Source: Marinobacterium ramblicola (lineage in GTDB: Bacteria; Pseudomonadota; Gammaproteobacteria; Pseudomonadales; Balneatricaceae). From it: a stretch of 64,000 nucleotides of DNA. Each line of letters begins with the position of its first letter. Position 1 is the stretch's first letter. The stretch is taken from the NCBI RefSeq assembly GCF_019084545.1, contig NZ_JAHREP010000013.1, positions 62,001-126,000 of the forward strand, read 5' to 3'. Below the pieces are notes generated by a model that worked only from the letters and a program-made list of their open reading frames with translations, had not been told where the DNA came from and did no database searches. The translations under genes and the position numbers were made by a program. Below, one piece after another: positions 43,318 to 53,622 of the stretch.

Positions 43318-44184
43318 TCAGGCGTTCTCGATCGCTTCGCAGGCTTCCAGCGTGTTCTGCAGCAGGCAGGCAATCGTCATCGGGCCCACACCACCCGGCA
43401 CCGGGGTAATCGCAGCGACACGCTCATAGGCGGATTCGAAGTCCACATCACCGACCAACTTGCCGGTTTCCAGGCGGTTGATGCCTACATCGATCACTAC
43501 GGCGCCAGGCTTGAGCCACTCGCCTTTGACAAAATTGGGGATACCGACCGCGGCGATGACAATATCGGCACGCGCCAGTTCGCCGGGCAGATCCTGGGTC
43601 TTGGAGTGGCACACGGTCACCGTGGCCCGCGCCATCAGCAGCTCCAGCGCTACCGGACGACCGACGATGTTGGACGCACCGATGACGACCGCGTTCTTGC
43701 CCATCGGGTCGATGCCGTAGGCCTGCAACAGGCGCATGCAACCGTAGGGGGTGCAGGGACGCAGGGTCGGCGCCTTGCCGGCCAGACGCCCCAGGTTGTA
43801 CGGGTGGAAACCATCCACATCCTTTTTCGGATCGATACGCTCGATCACCGACTGCACATCGATCTGCTTCGGCAGCGGCAACTGCACCAGGATACCGTGG
43901 ATCTCAGGATCCGCATTGAGTTGGTCGATCAGTGCCAGCAGTTCGGATTCGGGTGTTGAAGCATCCAGACGGTAGTTACGCGACAGATAACCAACCTCTT
44001 CACAGGCACGTACCTTGCTGCCGACGTAAACCTGAGATGCCGGATCCTCGCCGACCAGCACCACCGCCAGCCCCGGCGCCGGCAGGCCCTTTTCACGACG
44101 CTGCCTTACCTTTTCGGCAATCTCTTTGCGCAGCTCAGCGGCCACCGCCTTGCCATCGATACGTTTGTCGACTGTTTCGCTCAC
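43318..44184 (-). CDS. folD: Bifunctional methylene-THF dehydrogenase / methenyl-THF cyclohydrolase
   Basis: 288 residues from the GTG at 44184 with AGGAG upstream; a longer frame to 44259 lacks support. Signatures: [12 protein letters not shown] with the catalytic Lys in [60 protein letters not shown] and the C-terminal [11 protein letters not shown]. It interconverts 5,10-methylene- and 10-formyl-tetrahydrofolate in the cytoplasm. Folate C1 capacity is also relevant to O-demethylation, but the gene is a normal housekeeping one. Confidence 0.97.
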   Translation of the reverse strand: MSETVDKRIDGKAVAAELRKEIAEKVRQRREKGLPAPGLAVVLVGEDPASQVYVGSKVRACEEVGYLSRNYRLDASTPESELLALIDQLNADPEIHGILVQLPLPKQIDVQSVIERIDPKKDVDGFHPYNLGRLAGKAPTLRPCTPYGCMRLLQAYGIDPMGKNAVVIGASNIVGRPVALELLMARATVTVCHSKTQDLPGELARADIVIAAVGIPNFVKGEWLKPGAVVIDVGINRLETGKLVGDVDFESAYERVAAITPVPGGVGPMTIACLLQNTLEACEAIENA

Positions 44185-44400
44185 ACCTTTCTCCTCGAAG
44201 CGGGGGCTTCGCACCTTAAATAGACTCAACCGGCATACCGGCGGACAGATGGCGCGCAATTTTACAGTGTCCGGCGCTTACTCGCACCCTTGACGGAGCA
44301 GTCAGTAACGAACAGGCATAACTAAACGCTTTATTGCAGGCAAAATCGGCTAACCGCAGTAACAAAAGTCTCTGCCGCCCGGGCTAAGGAGCAGATCCGG

Positions 44401-46077
44401 TTAGACCTGGGTGTTATCTGAGGCGATCTCCTCATCGCCGTAGAAACAGTAGTTCCGCCGTCCGGCATTTTTGACCTGGTACATGGCGCTGTCGGCACGT
44501 TTGAGCAGATCATCCGCATTGTCGGAATCTCTCGGGTAGCGTGCGATACCGATCGAGGCGGTCACCCGCCCCTCAGACCGATCCAGTTGGAAGGGTTGCG
44601 CCAGCTGCTGCAGAATCTTCTCCGCAATCTGTGCAATGGCCAAAGGGCAACCGGTATGTTGCAGAATCAGAACGAACTCATCGCCCCCCAGACGCGCGGT
44701 GATATCACTTTTGCGCACGCACTCCGTTATCCGCCGCGCCGACTCCTGCAGCAGCAGATCCCCGGCATCATGGCCGAAGGTGTCGTTGATGCTTTTGAAA
44801 CCGTCAAGATCGATGAACATCACTGCAAAGGTGTGGCCACCCTGAGTGGCATGACGGACCTGTTGATACAACAATTCGCGAAAATACTTGCGGTTGGGCA
44901 GGCCGGTCAGATCGTCGTAGTTGGCCTGGTAGTGAATCCTCGCCACCCGCGCCTTGTCATCGGTGACATCCTCTTTTAATGCCACGAAGTGGCTGACATT
45001 GCCCAGGGCATCGCGTATCGGCGAGATGGAGATAAGTTCCCAGTAGGGCTCGCCGTTTTTCTTTCGATTACGCAGTTCGCCTTTCCAGATATTGCCACCG
45101 GTGATCGTCGCCCACATCTGCTCATACACCTCGATGGGGGTCTCGCCCGACTGCAGCAGGCGCGGGTTACGCCCCATCACCTCCTCCACGGCATAGCCTG
45201 TCACCTCGCTAAATCGGGGGTTGGCATACTCGATACGGCCGTTCCGATCGGTGATCACGGTCGAGACCGGGCTGTACTCGACCGCCTTGGTCAGGGTATG
45301 CAGTTCCGCCGTGCGCTGTTTGACCAGAGCGTCCAACTGCTGCTTCGCTTCCGCCAGGGAGAGCATATGGCGGCGTACCTGCGACAGACCGAACAGCAGC
45401 ATCAGCGCTACCAGCAACCAGATCCCGGCATGTGCCCAGATCAGGCGATGCAGACTGGTCTGCTCGTTCTGCAACAGAGGTGTGGCGGAGTAGCTGACAC
45501 TGAGCCCACCTCGGATGTCGCCTATCCGATACCCCTGGTGCGCATGACACTGCATGCACTCGGGCTCAACCAGCAGGGGTGCCATAAAACGTACCATTTG
45601 CTCTTCACCTTCACCGATCAACTCAAGCCGCGTGTTCTCTCCATGCTCGAACGCCTGCAGGGCGCGGGTTTCCCAGGGGTCCGCCGCGTTTCCCGGATTC
45701 AGCGGCTTCAGGCTGGTCAGGTGCAGGCGCACATCGCTGATCTCTTTGACCACATCGGCAAGCTGGCGGGTCATATAGGCGGGGTTGAGCAGGGTCAACT
45801 CGACGCCGTCGGTCGAGGTCAGATCGCGCTCGGGAATCTGTAGATAGGGATTGGGCTGCGTATTGTCATCGACCAATGCGTACACCCCGCCATGACGCGC
45901 ATTCCACATCCGCACCGATTCGACCACCTTAAATACGAACTGGGCGCGATTCGCCGCCAGGTCGAGGGTGTAATGCTCCAACCTGTCCCAGTTCCAGCTG
46001 AAGGAGGCCAACACCAGCGCACTCCAGATGATCAGCGGCAGCGGCCAGTACTTGGTTTGCAGGACAAAGTGTTTCAT
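44401..46077 (-). CDS. Heme-binding DUF3365-PAS-GGDEF diguanylate cyclase
   Basis: 558 residues. Membrane helix (about 11-30), a periplasmic Tll0287-like/DUF3365 domain containing a c-type heme site Cys174-X2-Cys177-His178 (ECMQCHAHQGY) after RFMAPLLVEP, a second helix (about 207-230), coiled coil, PAS (about 258-380, HFVALKEDVTD), GGDEF (about 385-550). The cyclase signature RLGGDEF is intact and the RKSD inhibitory site is five residues before it. A covalently bound periplasmic heme suggests sensing of oxygen, NO or redox state. Confidence 0.9.
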   Translation of the reverse strand: MKHFVLQTKYWPLPLIIWSALVLASFSWNWDRLEHYTLDLAANRAQFVFKVVESVRMWNARHGGVYALVDDNTQPNPYLQIPERDLTSTDGVELTLLNPAYMTRQLADVVKEISDVRLHLTSLKPLNPGNAADPWETRALQAFEHGENTRLELIGEGEEQMVRFMAPLLVEPECMQCHAHQGYRIGDIRGGLSVSYSATPLLQNEQTSLHRLIWAHAGIWLLVALMLLFGLSQVRRHMLSLAEAKQQLDALVKQRTAELHTLTKAVEYSPVSTVITDRNGRIEYANPRFSEVTGYAVEEVMGRNPRLLQSGETPIEVYEQMWATITGGNIWKGELRNRKKNGEPYWELISISPIRDALGNVSHFVALKEDVTDDKARVARIHYQANYDDLTGLPNRKYFRELLYQQVRHATQGGHTFAVMFIDLDGFKSINDTFGHDAGDLLLQESARRITECVRKSDITARLGGDEFVLILQHTGCPLAIAQIAEKILQQLAQPFQLDRSEGRVTASIGIARYPRDSDNADDLLKRADSAMYQVKNAGRRNYCFYGDEEIASDNTQV

Positions 46078-46229
46078 ATGCGCAGGTTTGCCTTGATCTC
46101 GATACGGCGGACAGGCGGTCGAAAGATGTAGCCATTGTGCTACAAATCAACCAACCGCCACCTTAATTTGGATCAACGCAACGCGGGGAAAGTGGGCCTG
46201 CTGATAAACTGCTCGACGAAAAAATTCGA

Positions 46230-46257
46230 TTGACTGCACCCCGTTTTGTGATAGCGT
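46230..46257 (+). promoter_or_regulatory. Predicted trpR-trpE-trpG promoter
   Basis: TTGACT (46230-46235), a 16-base spacer and TAGCGT (46252-46257) preceded by TG, an extended -10. The expected transcript start is within a few bases of the trpR ATG at 46266, so the message may be leaderless. Confidence 0.5.
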
Positions 46258-46265
46258 ACTAGTAC
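46256..46265. promoter_or_regulatory. Putative TrpR operator
   Basis: GTACTAGTAC is a perfect 10-bp palindrome containing the CTAG core and ACTAGT of known trp operators. It overlaps the -10 element and directly touches the trpR start codon, the right place for repression and autoregulation. Confidence 0.72.
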
Positions 46266-46508
46266 ATGAATACACCCTATCTCGACGAACTGCTCGATCA
46301 CCTGCTCGAAATGCGCGACCGCGCATCCCTGGAGAAGGCACTGAGTGAACTGCTGACCCCTTCGGAGTTGACCGAGGTGTGCAAGCGCCTGCAGATCCTG
46401 CGGCTGCTCGAAGAGGGGGTGCCGCAACGCGAGATAGCCCGCCGGCTCGGCGTCGGCATCGCCACCGTCACCCGTGGCTCACGCGCCCTGAAATCGGAAA
46501 CACCCTGA
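46266..46508 (+). CDS. trpR: Trp operon repressor family protein
   Basis: 80 residues. The helix-turn-helix VPQREIARRLGVGIATVTRGSRALK is nearly the E. coli TrpR reading head (GIATITRGSN), and LLTPSELTEVCKRLQILRLLEEG matches the helix before it. It is shorter than the 108-residue enterobacterial protein at both ends, lacking the final helix. With bound tryptophan it should repress the operon. Unusually, it is encoded directly ahead of trpE with an operator touching its own ATG. Confidence 0.9.
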   Translation: MNTPYLDELLDHLLEMRDRASLEKALSELLTPSELTEVCKRLQILRLLEEGVPQREIARRLGVGIATVTRGSRALKSETP

Positions 46509-46516
46509 ACCGGGAT

Positions 46517-47917
46517 ATGCCAGATACCATGACCAAACCCGCCAAAATAGAACTGCCGCGCAAGCCGCACTATGTCACGCTGACTGCGGATACCGACTTC
46601 TTCGGCTTGTTCAAGAAGATAGAGAAGCGCTTCGATAACTGCTTCATGCTCGAGTCGCTCGGCGAGGAGAGCTTCATCTCCCGCCACTCGATCATCGGTT
46701 TCGACCCGGAGCAGATCCTGTATGCCACCGAGGGCGCCCTGCATATCGAACAGCGCGATGGCAGCCGGGAAACCTATCCCAGCGACAACCCCTACTACCT
46801 GCTGCGCGAGATCGTGCCGCAAAACATCATCTCGCGGAAATACGCCGGCGGCCTGACCGGCTATATCGGTTACGACTGCATGAACTACTTCGAGCCGACA
46901 CTGAACCTGCAGCACAGCGAGATGTTCGACGTGTTCCGCTTCGGCGTGTTCAAGGATGGCCTGATCCTGGACAAGATGACCGGCGAGGTGATCTATTTCT
47001 ACTACACCGACAGCCGCATGGAGTTGATCGAGTCGATCCTGGCCGAGCCGATGGCGGAGAACGGTCCACTCGTTATCACCCCAATGGGCGAGACGATGAC
47101 GCAGGCCGAGCACGCGGCGGCGGTGATGAAGGTGAAGCAGGACATCATCGAGGGCAAGATATTCCAGTGCGAGGTAGGCTTCAAGAAGCGCTTCAAGCTG
47201 GAGGGCGACTGCATCGCCATCTATGAGCAGCTGCGCGAGGTGAACCCGTCACCGCAGATGTACTACGTCAAGTTCGGCGAGCAGAAGCTGATCGGCGCCA
47301 GCCCGGAGCTGTTGTTCCGCCTGCGCCAGGGCGAGATGGAGACCTTCCCGCTGGCCGGTACCACCCGCCGCGGCAAGGATGAGGTGGAGGATACCCAGCT
47401 GGCCCGTGCCCTGCTCAACGATCCGAAGGAGATCGCCGAGCACAACATGATCGTCGACCTGCACCGCAACGATATCGGCCGTGTCGCCCGCTTCGGCACG
47501 GTCAAGGTGCGCAGTCTGATGGATATCAAGCGCTTCAGCCATGTGCAGCATATCTCCAGCGAGATCGTCGGCATCATCGCCGAAACCGAGGACATGTTCT
47601 CGGCGCTGGCCAGCAACTTCCCCGCCGGCACCCTGACCGGGGCGCCGAAGATCGAGGCGATGAAGATCATCGACGATCTGGAATCGGATGGCCGTGGCCC
47701 CTATGGCGGCGCCGTCGGTCACTTCTCCTTCAACGGCGACTGCACCTTTGCGATCCCGATCCGCACCGTATTCGCCAACGGCGAGAACGCCTATGTGCAG
47801 ACCTGCGGCGGCAACGTCTACGACTCCAATCCGGAAGATGAATACGAGGAGATCCGCCGCAAGTTCGCCGGTACCAAGAAGGTGCTGGACACATTTATCC
47901 AGTCCGAACAGGCATGA
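46517..47917 (+). CDS. trpE: Anthranilate synthase component I
   Basis: 466 residues from the ATG at 46517 (another in-frame ATG at 46529). The chorismate-binding domain covers about residues 190-450: FQCEVGFKKRF, SPELLFRL, PLAGTTRRGKD, IVDLHRNDIGRV, FPAGTLTGAPK, GGAVGHFSF and the CGGNVYDS end. The N-terminal half contains the feedback-site region (LESLGEESFISRHSIIGFDP), where the LLES-type motif is LESLG. It makes anthranilate from chorismate with the TrpG glutaminase encoded next. Distinguishing it from PabB rests on the TrpR and TrpG neighbours. Confidence 0.9.
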   Translation: MPDTMTKPAKIELPRKPHYVTLTADTDFFGLFKKIEKRFDNCFMLESLGEESFISRHSIIGFDPEQILYATEGALHIEQRDGSRETYPSDNPYYLLREIVPQNIISRKYAGGLTGYIGYDCMNYFEPTLNLQHSEMFDVFRFGVFKDGLILDKMTGEVIYFYYTDSRMELIESILAEPMAENGPLVITPMGETMTQAEHAAAVMKVKQDIIEGKIFQCEVGFKKRFKLEGDCIAIYEQLREVNPSPQMYYVKFGEQKLIGASPELLFRLRQGEMETFPLAGTTRRGKDEVEDTQLARALLNDPKEIAEHNMIVDLHRNDIGRVARFGTVKVRSLMDIKRFSHVQHISSEIVGIIAETEDMFSALASNFPAGTLTGAPKIEAMKIIDDLESDGRGPYGGAVGHFSFNGDCTFAIPIRTVFANGENAYVQTCGGNVYDSNPEDEYEEIRRKFAGTKKVLDTFIQSEQA

Positions 47918-47924
47918 GGGAGCA

Positions 47925-48590
47925 ATGAGCATGAAGGTCTATATCATCGATAACTATGACTCCTTCACCTATAACCTGTACCAGTACATCGGCGAGATCC
48001 TCTCCAGTGCGCAACTGAAGGGGGAGATCGACACTTTCGATATCGTGGTCAAACGCAACAACCAGGTCACGCTGGATCAGGTACGTGCGGCCAATCCGGA
48101 CCGCCTGATCATCTCGCCGGGACCGGGTTCGCCGGAGGATCCGGCCTACTTCGGCGTCTGTGCCGAGGTGATTCGCGAACTGGGGCCAACCATTCCCCTG
48201 CTCGGCGTCTGTTTGGGTATGCAGGGTATCGTGCATGTGTTTGGCGGCAAGGTGGTCAAGGCGCCGCTGCCGATGCACGGCAAGATCAGCCCGATCAGCC
48301 ATAACGCCGAGGGGGTGTTCAAGAACACCCCCGATCAGCTGGAGATCATGCGTTACCACTCGCTGATCGCCGAGGCGGAATCTCTGCCGGAGTGTCTGCA
48401 GGTGACCGCCGCCGTCGGCGATCTGCCACGGGAGAGCTTCGACGATATCGAGCGCATCCACCGGGGTGGCAAGTTCGAGATCATGGGGGTGCGGCACCGT
48501 GAATACCCGATTCACGGCATCCAGTTTCACCCCGAGTCCTTTGCCACCGAGGGGGGCAAGGAGTTGATAAGTAACTTTCTGTTTGCCTGA
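47925..48590 (+). CDS. trpG: Anthranilate synthase glutamine amidotransferase
   Basis: 221 residues from the ATG at 47925 (in-frame alternative at 47931), with GAGGG upstream and seven bases after trpE. Class I amidotransferase: YIIDNYDSFTYNLYQY, SPGPGSPED, nucleophile in LLGVCLGMQG, and catalytic His-Glu in GIQFHPES. It supplies ammonia from glutamine to TrpE. In many bacteria this subunit is shared with p-aminobenzoate synthesis, so it may also serve folate. The insert near 150-190 (SLPECLQVTAAVGDLPRESF) is slightly longer than usual. Confidence 0.93.
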   Translation: MSMKVYIIDNYDSFTYNLYQYIGEILSSAQLKGEIDTFDIVVKRNNQVTLDQVRAANPDRLIISPGPGSPEDPAYFGVCAEVIRELGPTIPLLGVCLGMQGIVHVFGGKVVKAPLPMHGKISPISHNAEGVFKNTPDQLEIMRYHSLIAEAESLPECLQVTAAVGDLPRESFDDIERIHRGGKFEIMGVRHREYPIHGIQFHPESFATEGGKELISNFLFA

Positions 48591-48605
48591 TCACTGTCTA
48601 CCTGA

Positions 48606-51179
48606 TCAGACCGGCCCATGCACCAGGGCTTCGAACTGTTCCACCGGCAAAGGCCGGCTGAACAGGTAGCCCTGGAAGTATCGACAACCGAAGTCGATCA
48701 ATGCGTTGCGCTGCTCCTCGGTTTCCACACCTTCGGCGATCACCGACAGATCGAGGCTTTGGCCCAGTGCGATCACGGTACGTACGATCGCGGTATCGTT
48801 GGTATCGTGCAGCAGGTCATGTACAAACCCCTGGTCGATCTTCAACTGGTCCAACGGCAGGCGCTTAAGATAGCTCAATGAGGAGTAGCCGGTGCCGAAG
48901 TCATCCAGTGAGAAACCGACCCCGCGTTGACGCAGGGCTGCCATCTTGTCGATGGTCTGCTCCACATGCCGCACCAGCATCGACTCGGTCAGCTCCAGCT
49001 TCAATCGCCGGGCATCTGCACCGGTGAGCTCGAGTACACTGCACAGCTCGGTAACGAAATCCTCCTGGTGGATCTGTACGGCACTGATATTGACCGATAT
49101 GGCGATTGTACCCAGTACCGGATCATCGGCCCAACGTACCAACTGCCGGCAGGCCTCCTCGAGCACCCAGCGTCCAAGCGGACGAATCAGACCACTGGCC
49201 TCGGCAACAGGTATGAACTCCGCCGGCGATACCATGCCCCGCTCGGGATGACGCCAGCGCAGCAGCGATTCTGCCCCGACAAGCTCGCCGGAATCACTGT
49301 ACTGCGGCTGGTAATGCAGCTCGAACTCACCTTTATCCAGCCCCTTGTGGATACCGCTCTCGAGCTCCGCCCGCGAGCGCACCTGAGCCTGCATCGATGG
49401 ATCGAAAAAGCGCACGCTGTTGCGTCCCGCCGCTTTCGCTTCATACATCGCCAGCTCTGCCCATTTGATCATATCGTCGGCGCTGTGGCGCTGACGCTCA
49501 AACAGCGCAATACCGATACTCGCCGTTGGCGTAAAAATATTCCCTTCAAATTCAAAAGCTTGATTGATCAAGTTCAGCAGTGTTTTGGCCAGGTGCTCGG
49601 CCTGGAACAACGCCTCCTCCTGTACGTCATCCAACCCTTCGATGACCAAGACAAACTCATCGCCGCCAAAGCGGGCGATGGTATCCCCCTCCCTGACCCT
49701 GAGCTGCAACCGCTCACCCACCAGACGCAACATCAGATCACCGGCACTGTGGCCCAGGGTATCGTTCAAATCACGGAAGTTGTCCAGATCGATAAACAGC
49801 ACGGCACCGACCACGCCCGTGCGTGCGGAGGTCGCCAGCGCGTGATCCAGTCGCTCAATCAACAGATTGCGGTTGGGCAATCCGGTCAGGCTGTCATAGA
49901 ACGCGAGCTGGTGAATCTGCTCCTCACTACGTTTGCGCTCGGTGATATCGGTAGACACCCCCACCAACCCAACGATCTCCCCCTTTTCGTTGCGCAGTGG
50001 CTGCTTGACAGCCAGATACGTACGCTCCTCCTGACTGTCGAGACGTCGCTGGGTAACCTCATCAACCACGCGTTCGCCATGAAGCATGACCCGCTGGTCC
50101 AGCGCACGTATCGCCGCCACCGTATCAGCATCAAAGAACTGTTCGTCCCGACACCCGCACACCGACTCCTCCGGCAACTCAAACAGCTGGGCAACCCGGG
50201 TATTGACGTACTGATATCGGAAATCGGTGCCCTTGATAAAGATGGAGGCATCCACATTGGAAAGGATGGTATTGAGGCGACGCTCATTGTCGGCCAGATC
50301 CAGAGACTTCTGTTTCACCTTGCGCTTCAGCACGGCTACCAGAGCACCGGCCAGTACCAGGAGAACGGCCAATATACCCAGCCCCCAGAGCAGCGCTTGC
50401 GGTAATTGCAGTGTGGGTAACCTTGGCCCCCAGCGCCGTAAAGTCCGGTAGTAGGGGGAGTCTGCATCCTGCTTCCACTCCGTCAGTCTGGCATCGATAC
50501 GTTGCAGTATCGCTTCCCCCTGCCCCAAAGGGGCAGCGTAAAATAGCCGCACAGGCTGGAACATCAGCGGGGTCGAAACAAGATCAAACGAGGCCGCGTT
50601 ATACTCGCCATACTGCTGGTTCACCACGGCACCGTCCGCCTCTCCCGCCGCAACAGCGGAAAATGCCTCCTCGAAGGAGTGCACCCCCACCAGTTCGATC
50701 TCGATACCGAAGCTCTGGCTGAGGTTGTGCAGGTAGCTCTGCTGAATAGAGCCCTGCAACACCGCAATGCGCCGCCCCGCCAGATCGAGCGGCGACGCCA
50801 GGCGCTCATTTCCCCTGGTGAAGAGCTGGGACCAGCTGCGCAGCGCAGGTACCTGGTGAAACGCTATCGATGATCGCCGCTCGCCGCTTTCCGCCACATC
50901 CGGCAGTAGATCGATGCGGCCGGATTGCAGATCCTCCAGGCACTCTTTCCACTCGCAGGACACGACGTGCAGATTCCAGTGCTCAGCCCGGGCGATCTCC
51001 ACCAGCAGATCACCCAGTATTCCGCTTGGCTGGTTCTGCTCCCGGTCGAGCAACAGTTTTGGCGGATTCTCATACACACCGACGCGCAGCTCCTGCTCCG
51101 CAGCACTAGACCGGGAAAAGCTCGCCAATAGCATGACAATCAGCACAAGAGAACGCGGTATTCGCATCCTGGCGTACAT
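48606..51179 (-). CDS. Periplasmic-binding-protein-type sensor, PAS-GGDEF-EAL
   Basis: 857 residues from the ATG at 51179; other in-frame starts exist at 51167 and further upstream. Signal/anchor, then an SBP_bac_3-type domain (about 25-255: LRVGVYENPPKLLLD, GILGDLLVEIAR, GRIDLLPDVAES), membrane helix (about 268-290), PAS (about 300-420, YLAVKQPLRNEKGEIVGLVGVSTDIT), GGDEF with FGGDEF intact and REGD five residues before, and EAL written AESLLRW with NISAVQ, LELTES, DDFGTGYSS, LKID, AEGVE, FQGYLFS. It senses an amino acid or other small molecule and probably both makes and degrades c-di-GMP. Confidence 0.9.
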   Translation of the reverse strand: MYARMRIPRSLVLIVMLLASFSRSSAAEQELRVGVYENPPKLLLDREQNQPSGILGDLLVEIARAEHWNLHVVSCEWKECLEDLQSGRIDLLPDVAESGERRSSIAFHQVPALRSWSQLFTRGNERLASPLDLAGRRIAVLQGSIQQSYLHNLSQSFGIEIELVGVHSFEEAFSAVAAGEADGAVVNQQYGEYNAASFDLVSTPLMFQPVRLFYAAPLGQGEAILQRIDARLTEWKQDADSPYYRTLRRWGPRLPTLQLPQALLWGLGILAVLLVLAGALVAVLKRKVKQKSLDLADNERRLNTILSNVDASIFIKGTDFRYQYVNTRVAQLFELPEESVCGCRDEQFFDADTVAAIRALDQRVMLHGERVVDEVTQRRLDSQEERTYLAVKQPLRNEKGEIVGLVGVSTDITERKRSEEQIHQLAFYDSLTGLPNRNLLIERLDHALATSARTGVVGAVLFIDLDNFRDLNDTLGHSAGDLMLRLVGERLQLRVREGDTIARFGGDEFVLVIEGLDDVQEEALFQAEHLAKTLLNLINQAFEFEGNIFTPTASIGIALFERQRHSADDMIKWAELAMYEAKAAGRNSVRFFDPSMQAQVRSRAELESGIHKGLDKGEFELHYQPQYSDSGELVGAESLLRWRHPERGMVSPAEFIPVAEASGLIRPLGRWVLEEACRQLVRWADDPVLGTIAISVNISAVQIHQEDFVTELCSVLELTGADARRLKLELTESMLVRHVEQTIDKMAALRQRGVGFSLDDFGTGYSSLSYLKRLPLDQLKIDQGFVHDLLHDTNDTAIVRTVIALGQSLDLSVIAEGVETEEQRNALIDFGCRYFQGYLFSRPLPVEQFEALVHGPV

Positions 51180-51369
51180 CAGTCCCGTACCTCTGCATCC
51201 ATGATTCATCCTGAGCTTGAAGAATAGCAGCATGCGCCCAGCTACAGCCACCACCCCAGGGCCGGACAGCCTGTTCAGGTTTCGGGATGGATCGCACTGG
51301 CCACCCAAGTCGCGCTACACTCAGCGGGCCAGTAACCCAACACCGTACTACCTGCGACAAGGAAAGCCC

Positions 51370-52299
<930 letters not shown>

Positions 52300-52308
52300 G
52301 GACAAGCC

Positions 52309-53070
52309 ATGAATATCAACGGTATACGCGCAATCTATCTGTTTGAGATGAACCGCACCCGGCGCACGCTGATGCAGAGCATCGCGTCACCAGTGCTCTC
52401 CACCTCGCTCTACTTCATCGTCTTCGGCACCGCCATCGGCTCGCGCATGGGCGAGATCGACGGTGTCGGCTACGGCGCCTTCATCATCCCCGGTCTGCTG
52501 ATGTTATCGCTGCTCAGCGAAAGCATATCCAACGCCTCGTTCGGTATCTTCTTTCCCAAGTTCTCCGGCACCATCTACGAGGTATTGTCGGCGCCGGTAT
52601 CGCCGTTCGAGATCGTCGCCGGTTATGTCGGCGCGGCAGCCACCAAGTCGTTGATCATCGGTGCACTGATTCTGCTCACCGCGCGACTGTTCGTCGATTA
52701 CAGCATCGCGCATCCGCTCTGGATGCTCGGTTTCCTGCTGCTCACCGCACTCACCTTCAGCATGTTCGGGTTTATCATCGGTATCTGGGCCAACGATTTT
52801 CAGCAGTTGCAGGTGATACCGCTGATGGTGATCACACCGCTGACCTTCCTCGGCGGCGCCTTCTATTCGATCAATATGTTGCCGGAGCCCTGGCAGACAC
52901 TGACCCTGTTCAACCCCGTGGTCTACCTGATCAGCGGCTTCCGTTGGGCATTCTACGGCATCTCGGATGTCGCCGTAGCCCTGAGTCTCGGAATGACGCT
53001 GCTGTTCATGCTCACCTGCCTGGGGCTGATCTGGTGGATCTTCCGCAGCGGTTACCGGATCAAGCAGTGA
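52309..53070 (+). CDS. ABC-2-type transporter permease
   Basis: 253 residues with six membrane segments and the ABC-2 motifs [55 protein letters not shown] and [21 protein letters not shown]...[12 protein letters not shown]. It resembles YadH/NodJ-type permeases. It forms an exporter with the ATPase upstream. Lipid, polysaccharide or drug export are all possible. Confidence 0.92.
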   Translation: MNINGIRAIYLFEMNRTRRTLMQSIASPVLSTSLYFIVFGTAIGSRMGEIDGVGYGAFIIPGLLMLSLLSESISNASFGIFFPKFSGTIYEVLSAPVSPFEIVAGYVGAAATKSLIIGALILLTARLFVDYSIAHPLWMLGFLLLTALTFSMFGFIIGIWANDFQQLQVIPLMVITPLTFLGGAFYSINMLPEPWQTLTLFNPVVYLISGFRWAFYGISDVAVALSLGMTLLFMLTCLGLIWWIFRSGYRIKQ

Positions 53071-53181
53071 TCCTGCTCCGACATCCACAAAATCGAATGG
53101 CGCGATTCAGCTTCGAACTGGACTCGCGCCGATACTCCCTTTTTAATACCTGACTGAACTCAATCCGCCAGGCAGAGAATC

Positions 53182-53607
53182 ATGATCAAAACGGAATCCC
53201 TTCCCAGCCTGACGCTGGAAGCCGCCCAGCTACTGGCCGATGCCGCGCTCAAGCGTGCGACCGAGCTGGACGTGAAGATGAACATCGCCATCGTCGACCG
53301 GGCCGGCAACCCACTTGTGGTACTACGCATGCCGGGCGCGCCGCTGCCGGCATTCGATTTCGCACAGAAGAAAGCCTACACAGCCGCGAATTTCAAAGCG
53401 CCGACCCTGAACTGGAAAGAGAAACTGGAGAATCGCCCGGTGGTGATGACAGGGCTGGCACAGCATCCGCGTGTAGCCCTGTTCGGCGGCGGCGAGCCGG
53501 TGATTGTCGACGGTCAAGTCGTTGGCGGCATCGGTGTCGCCGGTGGACGGGAGGATGAGGACATCCTCTGTGCTCAGGCCGCGCTGGAGGCCCTGGCCAA
53601 CGCCTGA
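53182..53607 (+). CDS. HbpS/GlcG-like family protein
   Basis: 141 residues. IAIVDRAGNPLVVLRMPGAPLPAFDFAQKKAYTAANF and FGGGEPVIVDGQVVGGIGVAGGREDED are the DUF336 family hallmarks. It is closely similar in layout to the protein at 17461-17901 in the catabolic operon, but stands alone here. Some relatives bind heme or degrade it; no catalytic residues can be assigned. It is convergent with the slipin gene, 15 bases away. Confidence 0.85.
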   Translation: MIKTESLPSLTLEAAQLLADAALKRATELDVKMNIAIVDRAGNPLVVLRMPGAPLPAFDFAQKKAYTAANFKAPTLNWKEKLENRPVVMTGLAQHPRVALFGGGEPVIVDGQVVGGIGVAGGREDEDILCAQAALEALANA

Positions 53608-53622
53608 CCTGGTTGCAGCGCC

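Noticed and set aside
48927-50405. 492-codon plus-strand frame opposite the SBP-PAS-GGDEF-EAL gene
   Set aside because: Antisense shadow; Gln/His-rich with no domain.
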